Source: Bacteroidales bacterium
GTDB lineage: Bacteria; Bacteroidota; Bacteroidia; Bacteroidales; JAADGE01
Length of the DNA: 32,880 nt
Direction of reading: 5' to 3'
Assembly: GCA_029934515.1 (NCBI GenBank)
Contig: JAOZMB010000009.1
Coordinates: 17,845-50,724, forward strand
Positions 1 to 9,072 of this stretch are shown one piece after another. Positions within the stretch are counted from its first letter, which is position 1. Each line of letters begins with the position of its first letter. A model generated the notes under the pieces. It saw only the letters and a list, made by a program, of their open reading frames with translations. It did not search any database and was not told where the DNA came from. Position numbers and translations under genes: made by a program.

Positions 1-1
1 T

Positions 2-274
2 TCTATTTTTTATATGATAATAAAATTAATTGGTTACCATATTGAATCAGAAATACTGACCAATAAAGGCAGGATTGATTGCGTACTGCATACAGCTGAA
101 CGAATTTACATTATTGAATTTAAAGTTGGAACAGCAGAAAAAGCAATTAAACAAATTAAAGACAAGGCTTATGCCGAAAAATATCTAAAATCAAAAAAAA
201 GAATTACTATTCTTGGAATTGGTTTTGACAAAGAACAAAAAAATATTAGTAATTGGAAAAGTGAAGAATTATAA
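2..274 (+). CDS. AAA-ATPase-like/DUF1703 protein, C-terminal fragment (5' end outside window)
   Basis: This is the last 90 or so codons of a gene that begins before the window. Reading frame 2 is open from the first base, so the ATG at 14 is an internal methionine rather than a start. It encodes the PD-(D/E)XK nuclease-like tail (PDDEXK_9/DUF1703 type), with a Gly-Arg-Ile-Asp motif followed by Glu-Phe-Lys. The protein matches the last 86 residues of the next gene (303-1826) exactly, while the DNA differs at ten positions, all silent. It is therefore the upstream member of a tandem paralogue pair. The family is common in Bacteroidota; its role is not settled. Sure about the family, unsure about function. 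Confidence 0.85.
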   Translation, partial: SIFYMIIKLIGYHIESEILTNKGRIDCVLHTAERIYIIEFKVGTAEKAIKQIKDKAYAEKYLKSKKRITILGIGFDKEQKNISNWKSEEL

Positions 275-302
275 ATTATAAATTATAAAAAATATTTTTA
301 TT

Positions 303-1826
303 ATGAAAAATTTACCTATTGGCGAACCAAATTTTAAAGAGATTATTAAAAATAATTATCTTTATGTTGATAAAACAGAATATTTATTTAATCTGCTTAA
401 AGGAAAGTTCTATTTCCTTTCTCGTCCGCGAAGATTTGGAAAGTCGCTTACAATTTTTACTTTGCAGGAGATAATGTCTGGGAATAAAAAATTATTCAAA
501 GGATTATGGATTTATGACAATTATGACTTCCCGCAATATAATGTTATTCGCATTTCTTTTTCCAGTCTTGATTATAAAGAACTTGGTTTAGAAAAAGCAA
601 TTAAAAATCAACTAAGATTAATTGCCGATGAAAATAATATTACTTTTCAACAAACAACTTATTCTTTGCAATTTAAAGAATTGATTGAAAAACTCGGTGC
701 CAAAAAACAAATAGCCATTTTAATAGACGAATACGACAAACCTATTGTTGACTATATTGATAAGTTGGAAGTTATGGTTCAACATAAAGATATATTAAAG
801 AATTTTTATTCTACATTAAAAGATCTAACAGTCCATATAAAATTACTTTTTATTACTGGTGTTTCCAAGTTCAGCGGAGTCTCTATTTTTTCGGATTTGA
901 ATAATCTTACAGATATTACAATGAACGAACGGTTCTCTACAATGTTCGGATATACACACGAAGAACTTATTTCATATTTTGGAGAATATATTGATATTTT
1001 ACAGAAAAAATATCCGCAAATTGATATTATTGATAAAATAAAAGAATGGTACAACGGATACTCATGGGACGGCAAAAAATCTGTTTATAACCCATATTCA
1101 ATACTTTTACTTTTCTTTAATGAAAAATTTGGTGATTACTGGTTTCGTTCTGGAACTCCAACTTTCCTTGTTAAAATAATCAATAAAAAAAATTATACAA
1201 CTTATGATATAGAAAATAAAAATGTTCACAAAAGTATTTTTGATAAACACGATATTAATAATATAGAGGTAAATTCACTTCTTTTTCAGACTGGATATCT
1301 TACAGTAAAAGAAGAAGACGAATTTTCTATGCGTGTTAAATTAAATTATCCTAACAAAGAAGTTGAGAGTTCTTTTGCGCATCACATGTTGTCAGAGTTC
1401 ACCAACCGACCAGCCGAGCAAAATAGCGCAAGTATTTTTGATATTATTGATGCTTTGGAAGACGAAGATATCAAAGAATTTATGTCTTGTATAAAAGATA
1501 TATTCTCAAACCTTACTTATCCAAATATTGATAAAAAAGAAAAGTATTTCCATTCTATTTTTTATATGATAATAAAATTAATTGGTTACCATATTGAATC
1601 AGAAATATTGACAAATAAAGGCAGGATTGATTGCGTACTTCATACAGCTGAACGTATTTACATTATTGAATTTAAAGTTGGAACAGCTGAAAAAGCAATT
1701 AAACAAATTAAAGACAAGGCTTACGCCGAAAAATATTTAAAATCAAAAAAAAGAATTACTATTCTTGGAATTGGTTTTGATAAAGAACAAAAAAATATTA
1801 GTAACTGGAAAAGCGAAGAATTATAA
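303..1826 (+). CDS. AAA-ATPase-like protein with C-terminal PD-(D/E)XK domain (DUF1703 family)
   Basis: Complete 507-residue member of the AAA-ATPase-like (PF09820-type) plus DUF1703/PDDEXK_9 family, of the length expected. The N-terminus (residues 5-25) has the typical G-x-x-x-F-x-x-I and Y-V-D-K-T pattern. A Walker A-like RPRRFGKS lies at 41-48 and a Walker B-like IDEYDKPI at 141-148. The C-terminal domain carries Asp443 and Glu456-x-Lys458 in PD-(D/E)XK arrangement. The family is abundant and often multicopy in Bacteroidota; proposed roles include mobile or defence nucleases, but none is proved. It follows a near-identical paralogue tail by 28 bp, separated by a short heptad repeat. The ATG at 303 fits the family N-terminus. 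Confidence 0.9.
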   Translation: MKNLPIGEPNFKEIIKNNYLYVDKTEYLFNLLKGKFYFLSRPRRFGKSLTIFTLQEIMSGNKKLFKGLWIYDNYDFPQYNVIRISFSSLDYKELGLEKAIKNQLRLIADENNITFQQTTYSLQFKELIEKLGAKKQIAILIDEYDKPIVDYIDKLEVMVQHKDILKNFYSTLKDLTVHIKLLFITGVSKFSGVSIFSDLNNLTDITMNERFSTMFGYTHEELISYFGEYIDILQKKYPQIDIIDKIKEWYNGYSWDGKKSVYNPYSILLLFFNEKFGDYWFRSGTPTFLVKIINKKNYTTYDIENKNVHKSIFDKHDINNIEVNSLLFQTGYLTVKEEDEFSMRVKLNYPNKEVESSFAHHMLSEFTNRPAEQNSASIFDIIDALEDEDIKEFMSCIKDIFSNLTYPNIDKKEKYFHSIFYMIIKLIGYHIESEILTNKGRIDCVLHTAERIYIIEFKVGTAEKAIKQIKDKAYAEKYLKSKKRITILGIGFDKEQKNISNWKSEEL

Positions 1827-1869
1827 ATTTAATTAAATTACGAATAATAAATCATAAAATCACAAAAAT

Positions 1870-2865
1870 ATGAATACTGAAATTAACATTATAGAACTTA
1901 ATGAAAGAATAAGAAAAGAGAGTTCTTTTGTCGGGGCGATAACATCGGAGATGAATAAAGTAATAGTTGGACAGAAGCATCTTATAAACAGTCTATTGAT
2001 AGGTTTGCTTTCTGATGGTCATATTCTTTTGGAAGGAGTTCCCGGACTGGCGAAAACTTTGGCAATTAATACTTTATCTAATATTATTAGTGCTAAGTTC
2101 TGTCGTATTCAGTTTACACCAGATTTATTGCCAGCAGATTTGATAGGAACGATGATATACAGCATAAAAAATGAAGAATTTGCCGTAAAAAAAGGACCTA
2201 TTTTTGCAAACTTTATACTTGCCGATGAAATAAACCGTTCTCCTGCAAAAGTGCAAAGTGCATTGCTGGAAGCTATGCAGGAACGACAAATAACAATAGG
2301 TACTAAAACATTCTTTTTGGAAAAACCATTCCTTGTGCTTGCAACACAAAATCCTATCGAACAAGAAGGTACTTATCCTTTGCCAGAAGCTCAGATTGAC
2401 CGTTTTATGTTGAAAGTTATTATTAATTATCCTAAAAAACATGAGGAACAATTAATTATTCGACAAAATATCGCAAAGTCTTTTCCCAAAGCAAGTACAA
2501 TACTAAACACTGCCGATATTATAAATGCACGCAACATTGTAAGAGAAATATATATTGACGAAAAAATTGAAAAATATATAGTAGATATTGTTTTTGCAAC
2601 CAGATTTCCTGATGAATACGGTCTCGGTAAATTTAAAAATATGATAGCATTTGGCGGCTCACCACGTGCTGGTATTAACCTTGCACTTGCCGCAAAAGCA
2701 TACGCTTTTATACAAGGAAGAGGTGCCGTCTTTCCAGAAGATATCAGAACTGTTTGCCACGATGTATTAAGACACAGAATAGGTTTGACATACGAAGCAG
2801 AAGCAGAAAATATTACAACAGAAGAAATTATTTCAGAAATACTTAACGTTATTGAAGTACCATAA
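1870..2865 (+). CDS. MoxR-family AAA+ ATPase
   Basis: A 331-residue MoxR/RavA-type AAA+ ATPase (AAA_3), of normal length for the family. Walker A is GVPGLAKT at 56-63, and Walker B is ILADE ending at Asp119-Glu120 and continuing into INRSPAKVQSALLEAMQER, the diagnostic MoxR stretch. Sensor 1 is in ATQNP, and the arginine-finger-containing EAQIDRF and the GGSPRA sensor 2 region are present. MoxR proteins act as chaperone-like ATPases that mature partner proteins, usually DUF58 and von Willebrand A proteins encoded next to them. No such partner follows here; the next gene is a secreted beta-helix protein, so this copy is an orphan within the window. The family is sure, the target unknown. Confidence 0.93.
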   Translation: MNTEINIIELNERIRKESSFVGAITSEMNKVIVGQKHLINSLLIGLLSDGHILLEGVPGLAKTLAINTLSNIISAKFCRIQFTPDLLPADLIGTMIYSIKNEEFAVKKGPIFANFILADEINRSPAKVQSALLEAMQERQITIGTKTFFLEKPFLVLATQNPIEQEGTYPLPEAQIDRFMLKVIINYPKKHEEQLIIRQNIAKSFPKASTILNTADIINARNIVREIYIDEKIEKYIVDIVFATRFPDEYGLGKFKNMIAFGGSPRAGINLALAAKAYAFIQGRGAVFPEDIRTVCHDVLRHRIGLTYEAEAENITTEEIISEILNVIEVP

Positions 2866-2916
2866 GAAAAAACGTTATATAAAAAAATTACTTACTTAAT
2901 ATTTAAATTTAACATT

Positions 2917-4869
2917 ATGAAGTACTTATTTTTAACAATTTTAATGTCGATATTTTCGGTATTGGCATTTTCAGAAAATATACTCGTTACAAACAGCGAA
3001 GATTCAGGAACAGGAAGTTTAAGAGAAGCAATAGATAATTCAGAATCGGGAGATACAATTTCATTGGCATGTGGATTATTATCAATTAGTTTAGAATCGG
3101 GAAGTCTAATAATAAATAATAAAAACCTGACAATACTTGGATGCCACACAGTATTATCAAGAAAAGGCGATGTTTTTAGAATATTGGAGATTAGTGGTAA
3201 CGAAGAAATGACTGTCGTATTTAAGGAATTTGCATTCTCAAACGGCAAAACAGAAACAATTGACGAAAATGGAATTTTGAGTGGCGAACCAGGTGGAGGA
3301 ATTTATATTAGTAATCCAGAAGCAACGCTTATACTCGAAGAATGTGATGTCTTTGATAATGAAACAGGAGAAGGAGACCAAACAGGAAACGGAGGAAATG
3401 GTGCTGGAATATTTATTAACGGCGGAACATTAGAGATGCATTCGTGCAATATTTACGGAAACAGAACTGGAAACGGTTTTGTAAATAAAAAAACTAATGA
3501 TGGAGGAAACGGTGGAAACGGTGGAGGAATTGCGGTTGAAAATGGAACTCTTTATATAAGCAACAGCACAATAAATAATAACAATACTGGAACAGGCAAA
3601 AAAACTACTCTTAATGGAAGTAAAGGTGAAGGACACGGTGGATTTGGCGGTGCTATTTGGCTAAAAGAATCAGTAGCAAATATAGAAAATACTACTTTTT
3701 ATGAGAACAGTACAGGAGGAAGCGATTCCGTTTTTGCTGGTTCGGGTGGTGCAATATACGCTGGAACAAACTCTGAAACAAATATTATTAATTGTACATT
3801 TACTAGAAATTCTACTGGCTTAACGGAAATAGAAATTACAAGCAGTGGTGGTGCAATATTTAACGAACAACAAAGTACAATGACAATGAAAAATAGTATT
3901 GTCTCAGGTAATTTTCTTGGTAATTCAACATCGGAAGAAGCAACTGATATTTTTGGAGAAGTTGTATCAAACGGAAACAATTTACTTGGAAAAACAGAAG
4001 GCTGCATAGGAATAGAGAACAACGAGAACAACGACAAAGCTGGAACAATATCAGAACCTCTTGATGCAAATTTACTTCCACTAACAAATAACGGTAGTCT
4101 AACAAAAACATGTCCGTTGAGTCCAGAGAGTCCAGCGATTAATGCGGGTGACCCTGATAATGTGCCAAATACAGACCAAAGAGGTTATCCACGAGAAGAT
4201 GTAGTTGATATTGGAGCTTTTGAATTTGGAGTATCGCCAATAATTACAAGCGTCTTGGCTATTTCGCAGGACGGAAATTATTTTGCCGGCGAACAGGTAA
4301 TAATAGCTGTTGTTTTTGATGAACCAGTTTGGGTAATTGGTAGTTTCGAAATATTCTTGGAAACAGGAACACAAGATAGAAGAGCAACTTATTATGCTGG
4401 TTCCGGTAACGATACAATTAAATTTTTGTACAACGTTATGCAAGACGATGTTTCGTCAGACCTTGATGTAAAATCATCTTTGTCTTTTGAAATTTGTCAT
4501 AGTTGTCTTATTCAAAATTTCGATTTATTTTATGCTGTATTAGTGCTTCCAGAACCAGGCAGCGAAAATTCATTAAGTATGAACTCAAATATAGTAATAG
4601 GAAATCCTGATGCAATAAATTCAATATCAAAAGAACAAGTTAATATTTATCCAAATCCTGTTACAAATATTTTAAATATTTCAATTCCAAATTTAAAATC
4701 AAATAACAAAATAGAAATTTTTGATTATACTGGAAAATTAATCATAAACAAAAATAATTACGATAATAACAATTTCGTTTATGATATGTCTAATTATCCT
4801 TCTGGTATTTATTTTGTTAAAATTACAGAAAACAGAAATTTTAAAACATATAAATTTGTAATTAAATAA
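2917..4869 (+). CDS. Secreted right-handed beta-helix protein with type IX secretion C-terminal sorting domain
   Basis: A 650-residue exported protein. Residues 1-19 form a Sec signal peptide (Lys, hydrophobic core, small residues before SENI). A TNSEDSGTGSLREAI motif follows, the start seen in many parallel beta-helix/choice-of-anchor Q proteins. Residues about 60-400 are rich in Gly/Asn repeats with recurring GGAI or GGGI turns (GNGGNGAGIFINGGT, GGNGGGIAVENG), typical of beta-helix rungs. SPAINAGDPD and DIGAFEFG close the helix domain. The last 75 residues, from NIYPNPV, are a type A T9SS sorting domain ending in KFVIK. The protein is probably exported across the outer membrane and anchored or released; ligand or substrate is unknown. 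No catalytic residues of a polysaccharide lyase are evident. Confidence 0.88.
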   Translation: MKYLFLTILMSIFSVLAFSENILVTNSEDSGTGSLREAIDNSESGDTISLACGLLSISLESGSLIINNKNLTILGCHTVLSRKGDVFRILEISGNEEMTVVFKEFAFSNGKTETIDENGILSGEPGGGIYISNPEATLILEECDVFDNETGEGDQTGNGGNGAGIFINGGTLEMHSCNIYGNRTGNGFVNKKTNDGGNGGNGGGIAVENGTLYISNSTINNNNTGTGKKTTLNGSKGEGHGGFGGAIWLKESVANIENTTFYENSTGGSDSVFAGSGGAIYAGTNSETNIINCTFTRNSTGLTEIEITSSGGAIFNEQQSTMTMKNSIVSGNFLGNSTSEEATDIFGEVVSNGNNLLGKTEGCIGIENNENNDKAGTISEPLDANLLPLTNNGSLTKTCPLSPESPAINAGDPDNVPNTDQRGYPREDVVDIGAFEFGVSPIITSVLAISQDGNYFAGEQVIIAVVFDEPVWVIGSFEIFLETGTQDRRATYYAGSGNDTIKFLYNVMQDDVSSDLDVKSSLSFEICHSCLIQNFDLFYAVLVLPEPGSENSLSMNSNIVIGNPDAINSISKEQVNIYPNPVTNILNISIPNLKSNNKIEIFDYTGKLIINKNNYDNNNFVYDMSNYPSGIYFVKITENRNFKTYKFVIK

Positions 4870-4999
4870 AATGTAACACAAACCTTTTATACAATGTTTT
4901 AAAAATAAATTCTGTTTTGTTTTTTGTAAAATACTTATTAATATGTGTAAACCAATTCGTAATTTACTATATAAGTTTCTAATTTGAATAACAAAAATA

Positions 5000-6001
5000 A
5001 TGAGAGATTACACAAAAAAAAATGTAGCTGTTCTTGCTGGAGGTAATTCATCTGAGTTCTTTATTTCGCTAAAATCTGCCAAAGTTGTATCCGAAAATAT
5101 TAACAAAAATAAATATAATGTTTTTGAGGTTCAGATAAAAGGAATAGAATGGATATTGACAAATTATTCCGATTGTTGCACGATGATAAATAAAAAAAAT
5201 TTTACTTTCGAAGACAACGGAATAGAAGTAAAATTTGATTGTGTTTTTTCGTTAATACATGGCACACCTGGGGAAGACGGTCTTTTACAAGGATATTTTG
5301 ATATGCTTAATATTCCTTATGTAGGTTGCGGAGTGTTGTGTTCGGCTCTAACTTTTAATAAATATTATTGCAACAGCTTTCTGAAAAATATAGGTATTGG
5401 TATAAATGTTGCCAAATCTGTGCTTGTTCGTAAAAATAAAATTTACGATGTCGATAATATTATTAATAAAACTGGTTTGCCGTGTTTTGTTAAACCTAAT
5501 GCGAGTGGTTCGAGTTTCGGAATTACAAAAGTCAAACATAGAAAAGAAATAAAATATGCAATAGAAAAGGCTTTCAAAGAATCAGAAGAAGTAATTATTG
5601 AACAATATATAAAAGGAGATGAAATACAGTGCGGATTATTTAAAACAAAGAAAGAAATATATATTTTACCTCTTGTTGAAATTATAAGTAAAAATGAATT
5701 TTTTGATTTTCTGGCTAAATACAACAGCGAATATGTAACTGAAATAATTCCTGCACGAATATCAGATGATTTAACAACAAAATGCGGAGATATATCAACA
5801 AAAATTTATGACGCATTAAATTGTAAAGGTATAGTTAGAATAGATTTTATTTTAAAAGAAAAAGAATTTTGGCTACTCGAAGCAAACACAATACCCGGAA
5901 TGACAAATGAAAGTGTTATTCCTCAGATGATTATGAAAACAGAAATGACATTTACCGAAGTATTGGATATATTAATTGATGATTTGTTTCTTGAAAAATA
6001 G
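5000..6001 (+). CDS. ddl: D-alanine--D-alanine ligase
   Basis: An ATP-grasp ligase of 333 residues that joins two D-alanines for peptidoglycan stem peptides in the cytosol. The N-terminal domain begins with VAVLAGGNSSE and SLKSA, the Bacteroidota form of the Ddl glycine-rich start. The HGTPGEDGLLQG motif is the conserved substrate/ATP loop. The central ATP-grasp portion has VKPNASGSSFGITKV and a later IEQYIKG. RIDFIL and LLEANTIPGMTNES carry the metal-binding Asp, Glu and Asn and the C-terminal D-Ala pocket. Length and motif order match the family. It is monocistronic-looking, with 130 bp before it and a likely promoter for the next gene just after it. Confidence 0.95.
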   Translation: MRDYTKKNVAVLAGGNSSEFFISLKSAKVVSENINKNKYNVFEVQIKGIEWILTNYSDCCTMINKKNFTFEDNGIEVKFDCVFSLIHGTPGEDGLLQGYFDMLNIPYVGCGVLCSALTFNKYYCNSFLKNIGIGINVAKSVLVRKNKIYDVDNIINKTGLPCFVKPNASGSSFGITKVKHRKEIKYAIEKAFKESEEVIIEQYIKGDEIQCGLFKTKKEIYILPLVEIISKNEFFDFLAKYNSEYVTEIIPARISDDLTTKCGDISTKIYDALNCKGIVRIDFILKEKEFWLLEANTIPGMTNESVIPQMIMKTEMTFTEVLDILIDDLFLEK

Positions 6002-6019
6002 TTTTGAAAAAAATATTTA

Positions 6020-6027
6020 TACCTTTG
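6020..6027 (+). promoter_or_regulatory. Bacteroidota-type promoter -7 box upstream of tsaC
   Basis: TACCTTTG matches the Bacteroidota TAnnTTTG -7 consensus. A TTTG lies only 13 bp upstream (6003-6006), closer than the usual 19-21 bp, so the -33 element is uncertain. It would give a leader of about 110 nt before the ATG at 6145. Confidence 0.4.
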
Positions 6028-6144
6028 CGAAATAAATAAAAGTACAACAACCTAAAATACATAACAAGAAAGACAATGAAATTTTCAATTATTGAAAATT
6101 AAATAAATAATAATTTTATAAACTAAATAATTAATAAATTACTT

Positions 6145-6756
6145 ATGTTATTAAAAATTTATAATGAAAACCCAGCTGAAAAAAATATCAAAACTATTGC
6201 CAACATATTAAAAAATGATGGCGTTGTAATAATTCCAACAGATTCTGTTTACGGAATAGCTTGTGATATTTTTAGTAAGAAAGCAATAGCAAGAGTGGCT
6301 CAACTTAAAGGTTTGAAGCCAGAGAACGCTGATTTTTCATTTCTATTCTGTGATTTGAGTGAAATATCTGAATATACAAGACCAATGGGAAATGATATTT
6401 TTAAAGTGATGAAGAAAAATTTGCCAGGACCTTTTACATTTATTTTGCGTGCAAATAATAAAATTCCGAAATTATTTAGGAACAAAAAAAGAGAACTCGG
6501 CGTAAGAATACCAGACAATAATATCGTAAGAGAAATAATAAAGGAAATAGGAAATCCGATTCTAACAACATCGGTTCATAAAAAAGATGTTATTAATGAA
6601 TACACAACAGACCCTTCATTAATTCACGATAAATATAAAAACCTTGTTGATATTGTTATAGATGGAGGATACGGAAACAATAAAGCATCAACTGTTATTG
6701 ATTCAACTGAAAATAAAATTAATATTGTAAGACAAGGAGTAAAAGAACTAAAATAA
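6145..6756 (+). CDS. tsaC: Threonylcarbamoyl-AMP synthase (YrdC/Sua5 type)
   Basis: A 203-residue YrdC-domain protein, the length of the stand-alone TsaC/YciO group. It makes threonylcarbamoyl-AMP from threonine, bicarbonate and ATP for the t6A modification of ANN-decoding tRNAs. Visible signatures are the IIPTDSVYGIACD strand near residue 30, the LKGLKP helix, LPGPFTFIL around residue 93, LGVRIPD near 119 and ILTTSVH near 137, followed by a closing STVID. It stands alone between ddl and a glycosyltransferase. A YciO-like paralogue cannot be excluded by eye, but the PTDSVYG motif and length favour TsaC. Confidence 0.88.
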   Translation: MLLKIYNENPAEKNIKTIANILKNDGVVIIPTDSVYGIACDIFSKKAIARVAQLKGLKPENADFSFLFCDLSEISEYTRPMGNDIFKVMKKNLPGPFTFILRANNKIPKLFRNKKRELGVRIPDNNIVREIIKEIGNPILTTSVHKKDVINEYTTDPSLIHDKYKNLVDIVIDGGYGNNKASTVIDSTENKINIVRQGVKELK

Positions 6757-6760
6757 AAAT

Positions 6761-6840
6761 AAAAATTTGCCAAAGTTAATTAAATTGTAGATATATTTTT
6801 ATAAAATATCTGGAATCTAATAGAACTTTGGCAAATTTTT
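6761..6840. terminator. 17-bp perfect inverted repeat with 46-bp loop
   Basis: AAAAATTTGCCAAAGTT (6761-6777) is the exact reverse complement of 6824-6840. The loop holds a second imperfect hairpin (6790-6810). The arms end in T-runs on both strands, so it could terminate transcription after tsaC. The long loop and exact arms also fit a small palindromic dispersed element. It lies 5 bp after the tsaC stop and 16 bp before the next start. Confidence 0.5.
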
Positions 6841-6856
6841 CACAACACATAATTTT

Positions 6857-7732
6857 ATGAAAATATCTGGTTTTACTATCGCAAGAAATGTCTTAAAATA
6901 TGATTATCCTATTATTGAATCTATTAATTCTATTTTGCCTATTTGTGATGAATTTATTGTTGCTGTTGGAAATTCTGATGATTCAACTCTTGATTTAATT
7001 AAAAGTATTGATAGTAATAAAATAAAAATTATAAACACTGTTTGGAACGATTCTTTGCGAACCGGTGGAGAAGTACTGGCCTTGGAAACAGATAAGGCAT
7101 TCAAAGCAATTTCAGATGATACAGATTGGGCTTTTTATATACAGGCTGATGAAATTGTTCATGAAAAATATTTGAAAAATATAGAAAAAAGTACTCGTCA
7201 ACATCTAAATAATAAAAATATTGATGGCTTGTTGTTTGACTATAAACACTTCTATGGTTCTTATAATTACATCGGTACATCTTCAAATTGGTACAGAAAA
7301 GAAATTCGTATCATAAGAAACAACAAAAATATTTATTCTTACAGAGACGCACAGGGATTTAGAAAAGATAATAACAAAAAATTATTTGTCAAACAAATAA
7401 ATGCAAATATTTATCATTACGGATGGGTAAAAGAACCAGTCGCAATGCAACAAAAACAAGAAAATTTTAATAAATTGTGGCATAATGACAAATGGATTGA
7501 ACAAAATATTGTAAAAGCTGACAAGTTTGATTATTCTATAATCGATTCGCTTGATATATTTAAGGACAAACATCCAGACGTAATGAAGAAAAGAATCTCA
7601 ACAAAAAATTGGAATTTCGATTTTGATATTTCATTAAACAAACTTTCTTTTAAAGAAAAAATTAAAAAAATTGTTGAAAAAATTAGTGGATATAGAATCG
7701 GTGAATATAAAAATTATATTTTAATTAAATAA
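6857..7732 (+). CDS. Glycosyltransferase, GT2-like (GT-A fold)
   Basis: A 291-residue protein whose N-terminus (ISGFTIARNVLKYDYPIIESI, then CDEFIVAVGNSDDST) is the nucleotide-sugar binding start of GT-A fold family 2-like transferases that begin with a FxIARN motif. The expected DxD position near residue 97 reads IQADE, so the metal site would be a single Asp-Glu. Residues after about 190 (YHYGWVK) match the C-terminal part of this subgroup. No transmembrane segment is seen, so it should act at the cytosolic face of the membrane on surface glycans. No other glycan genes adjoin; rfbB lies 19 kb away. Donor and acceptor are unknown. Confidence 0.75.
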   Translation: MKISGFTIARNVLKYDYPIIESINSILPICDEFIVAVGNSDDSTLDLIKSIDSNKIKIINTVWNDSLRTGGEVLALETDKAFKAISDDTDWAFYIQADEIVHEKYLKNIEKSTRQHLNNKNIDGLLFDYKHFYGSYNYIGTSSNWYRKEIRIIRNNKNIYSYRDAQGFRKDNNKKLFVKQINANIYHYGWVKEPVAMQQKQENFNKLWHNDKWIEQNIVKADKFDYSIIDSLDIFKDKHPDVMKKRISTKNWNFDFDISLNKLSFKEKIKKIVEKISGYRIGEYKNYILIK

Positions 7733-7811
7733 TTAGTAAATTGTGAAAATAAGATTTTAAAGTAAATTATACAGCTTTTTTTTAGTAATATAAATAAAAA
7801 TAATCAATAAT

Positions 7812-8822
7812 ATGAAATATCCAAAAAAAGTTGAAATAGGCGATATTACAGTTCGCGATGGTTTTCAACACGAAGAAATTTTTATTCCAACAAGTGCAAA
7901 ACTTTGGGTAAGCGAACAGCTTATACTTGCTGGTTTTAAGAAAATAGAAGTTACAAACTTTGGAAATCCGAAAGGTATGCCGCAGTTTAAAGATGCAGAT
8001 GAGTTGATGAAGATGATTCATGCAAGCAAAAAAGTTAAAAATCTTATCAGTAATATCGAAATTACAGCTGTTACAATACGAGAACGTGCTATAGAACGAG
8101 CTATCGAGGCAAAAAAAGAAGGATATGGTCCAGATAGGATTTTAATGATGGTCTCCACAAGTGAATCGCATCACAGAAAAAATTCAGGACTCTCGCTTAA
8201 TGATTATTGGAAAATGTGCGAAACATATATCAAAAAAGCTCACGATGCAGGAATAAAAGTAAATGGAACAGTCAGCACAATTTGGGGATGTCCAATTGAG
8301 GGACCTACAAAAATGAGTAAAGCAATTGATTTTACAAAAAGATGGTTTGACATCGGAGCAGATGATATCGAACACGCAGACCACGACGGCTCAGCATCAC
8401 CAGACCGTGTGTTCAAATATTATTCTATGCTTTTGGATAAATTCCCAAATACAGCAAAACATATAGTACATTTCCATACAACAAGAGGCTGGGGACTTGC
8501 AAATGTTCTCGCTGCTTTGCAAGCGGGAATGACGCGGTACGAAGCTACAATGGGAGGAATCGGAGGACAACCAGCAAATTTTGTCAGCGGAGTTCCAGTA
8601 TCAGGAACAGGTGATTATTATTACAAAGACCCAAATCTTGCAGGTCTGGTTTCGATGGAAGATATGTTAGTAATGATGGACGAAATGGAAATTGAAACCG
8701 GTATAGATATTGACAGAGTAATTAAAATAGGAAACATGGTAGAAAGAATAGTTGGAAGAAGATTACGTTCAGAAAGTATAAAATCGGGTAGAATACCAAA
8801 AAAATTATCAGGACGAAAATAA
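7812..8822 (+). CDS. HMG-CoA lyase-like (HMGL/DRE-TIM family) enzyme
   Basis: A 336-residue TIM-barrel enzyme of the HMGL-like family (HMG-CoA lyase, isopropylmalate/homocitrate synthase relatives). The RDGFQHEE start carries the catalytic Arg15-Asp16 pair, and VHFHTTRGWGLAN carries the metal-binding His220 and His222. GGIGGQPANFVSG (about 248-260) occupies the place of the GGCPYA loop that holds the catalytic Cys in HMG-CoA lyase; here that position is Gln253. The protein is also about 35 residues longer than typical bacterial HMG-CoA lyases. Carbon-carbon lyase or synthase chemistry on an acyl-CoA or 2-oxo acid is likely, but the true substrate is open. It stands alone. Confidence 0.75.
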   Translation: MKYPKKVEIGDITVRDGFQHEEIFIPTSAKLWVSEQLILAGFKKIEVTNFGNPKGMPQFKDADELMKMIHASKKVKNLISNIEITAVTIRERAIERAIEAKKEGYGPDRILMMVSTSESHHRKNSGLSLNDYWKMCETYIKKAHDAGIKVNGTVSTIWGCPIEGPTKMSKAIDFTKRWFDIGADDIEHADHDGSASPDRVFKYYSMLLDKFPNTAKHIVHFHTTRGWGLANVLAALQAGMTRYEATMGGIGGQPANFVSGVPVSGTGDYYYKDPNLAGLVSMEDMLVMMDEMEIETGIDIDRVIKIGNMVERIVGRRLRSESIKSGRIPKKLSGRK

Positions 8823-8835
8823 AGAAAATCATTAT

Positions 8836-8875
8836 GCCGAAGGTTTGAGAACTTTTTTTTCTGAAAATATTCGGC
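8836..8875 (+). terminator. Weak hairpin after HMGL-like gene
   Basis: GCCGAA (8836-8841) pairs with TTCGGC (8870-8875) across a T-rich 28-bp loop, followed by a short TTT. It lies 13 bp after the stop codon. The stem is short, so this is a tentative terminator. Confidence 0.25.
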
Positions 8876-9072
8876 TTTAATGAATAAAATATTTTTCGAT
8901 TTTTAATTTTTAATACAAATGATATTCCTGCTTTTATAGTTGGAATTTTTTTTATTGCATATTACAAAAAAAATAAATAACTATTCTTATATTAAAAAGA
9001 ATATTATTGAGTTATATAAGAACAGAACACAAACAAATTAAATTGAAATAGTTATTAAATTTTAGTAAAATT

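Noticed and set aside
14-274. A stand-alone 86-residue gene at the window start
   Set aside because: The frame is open upstream and the sequence equals the C-terminal tail of the next gene, so it is a truncated larger gene.
1870-4869. A MoxR-DUF58-VWA operon
   Set aside because: The gene after moxR encodes a secreted beta-helix protein; no DUF58 or von Willebrand A protein is present.
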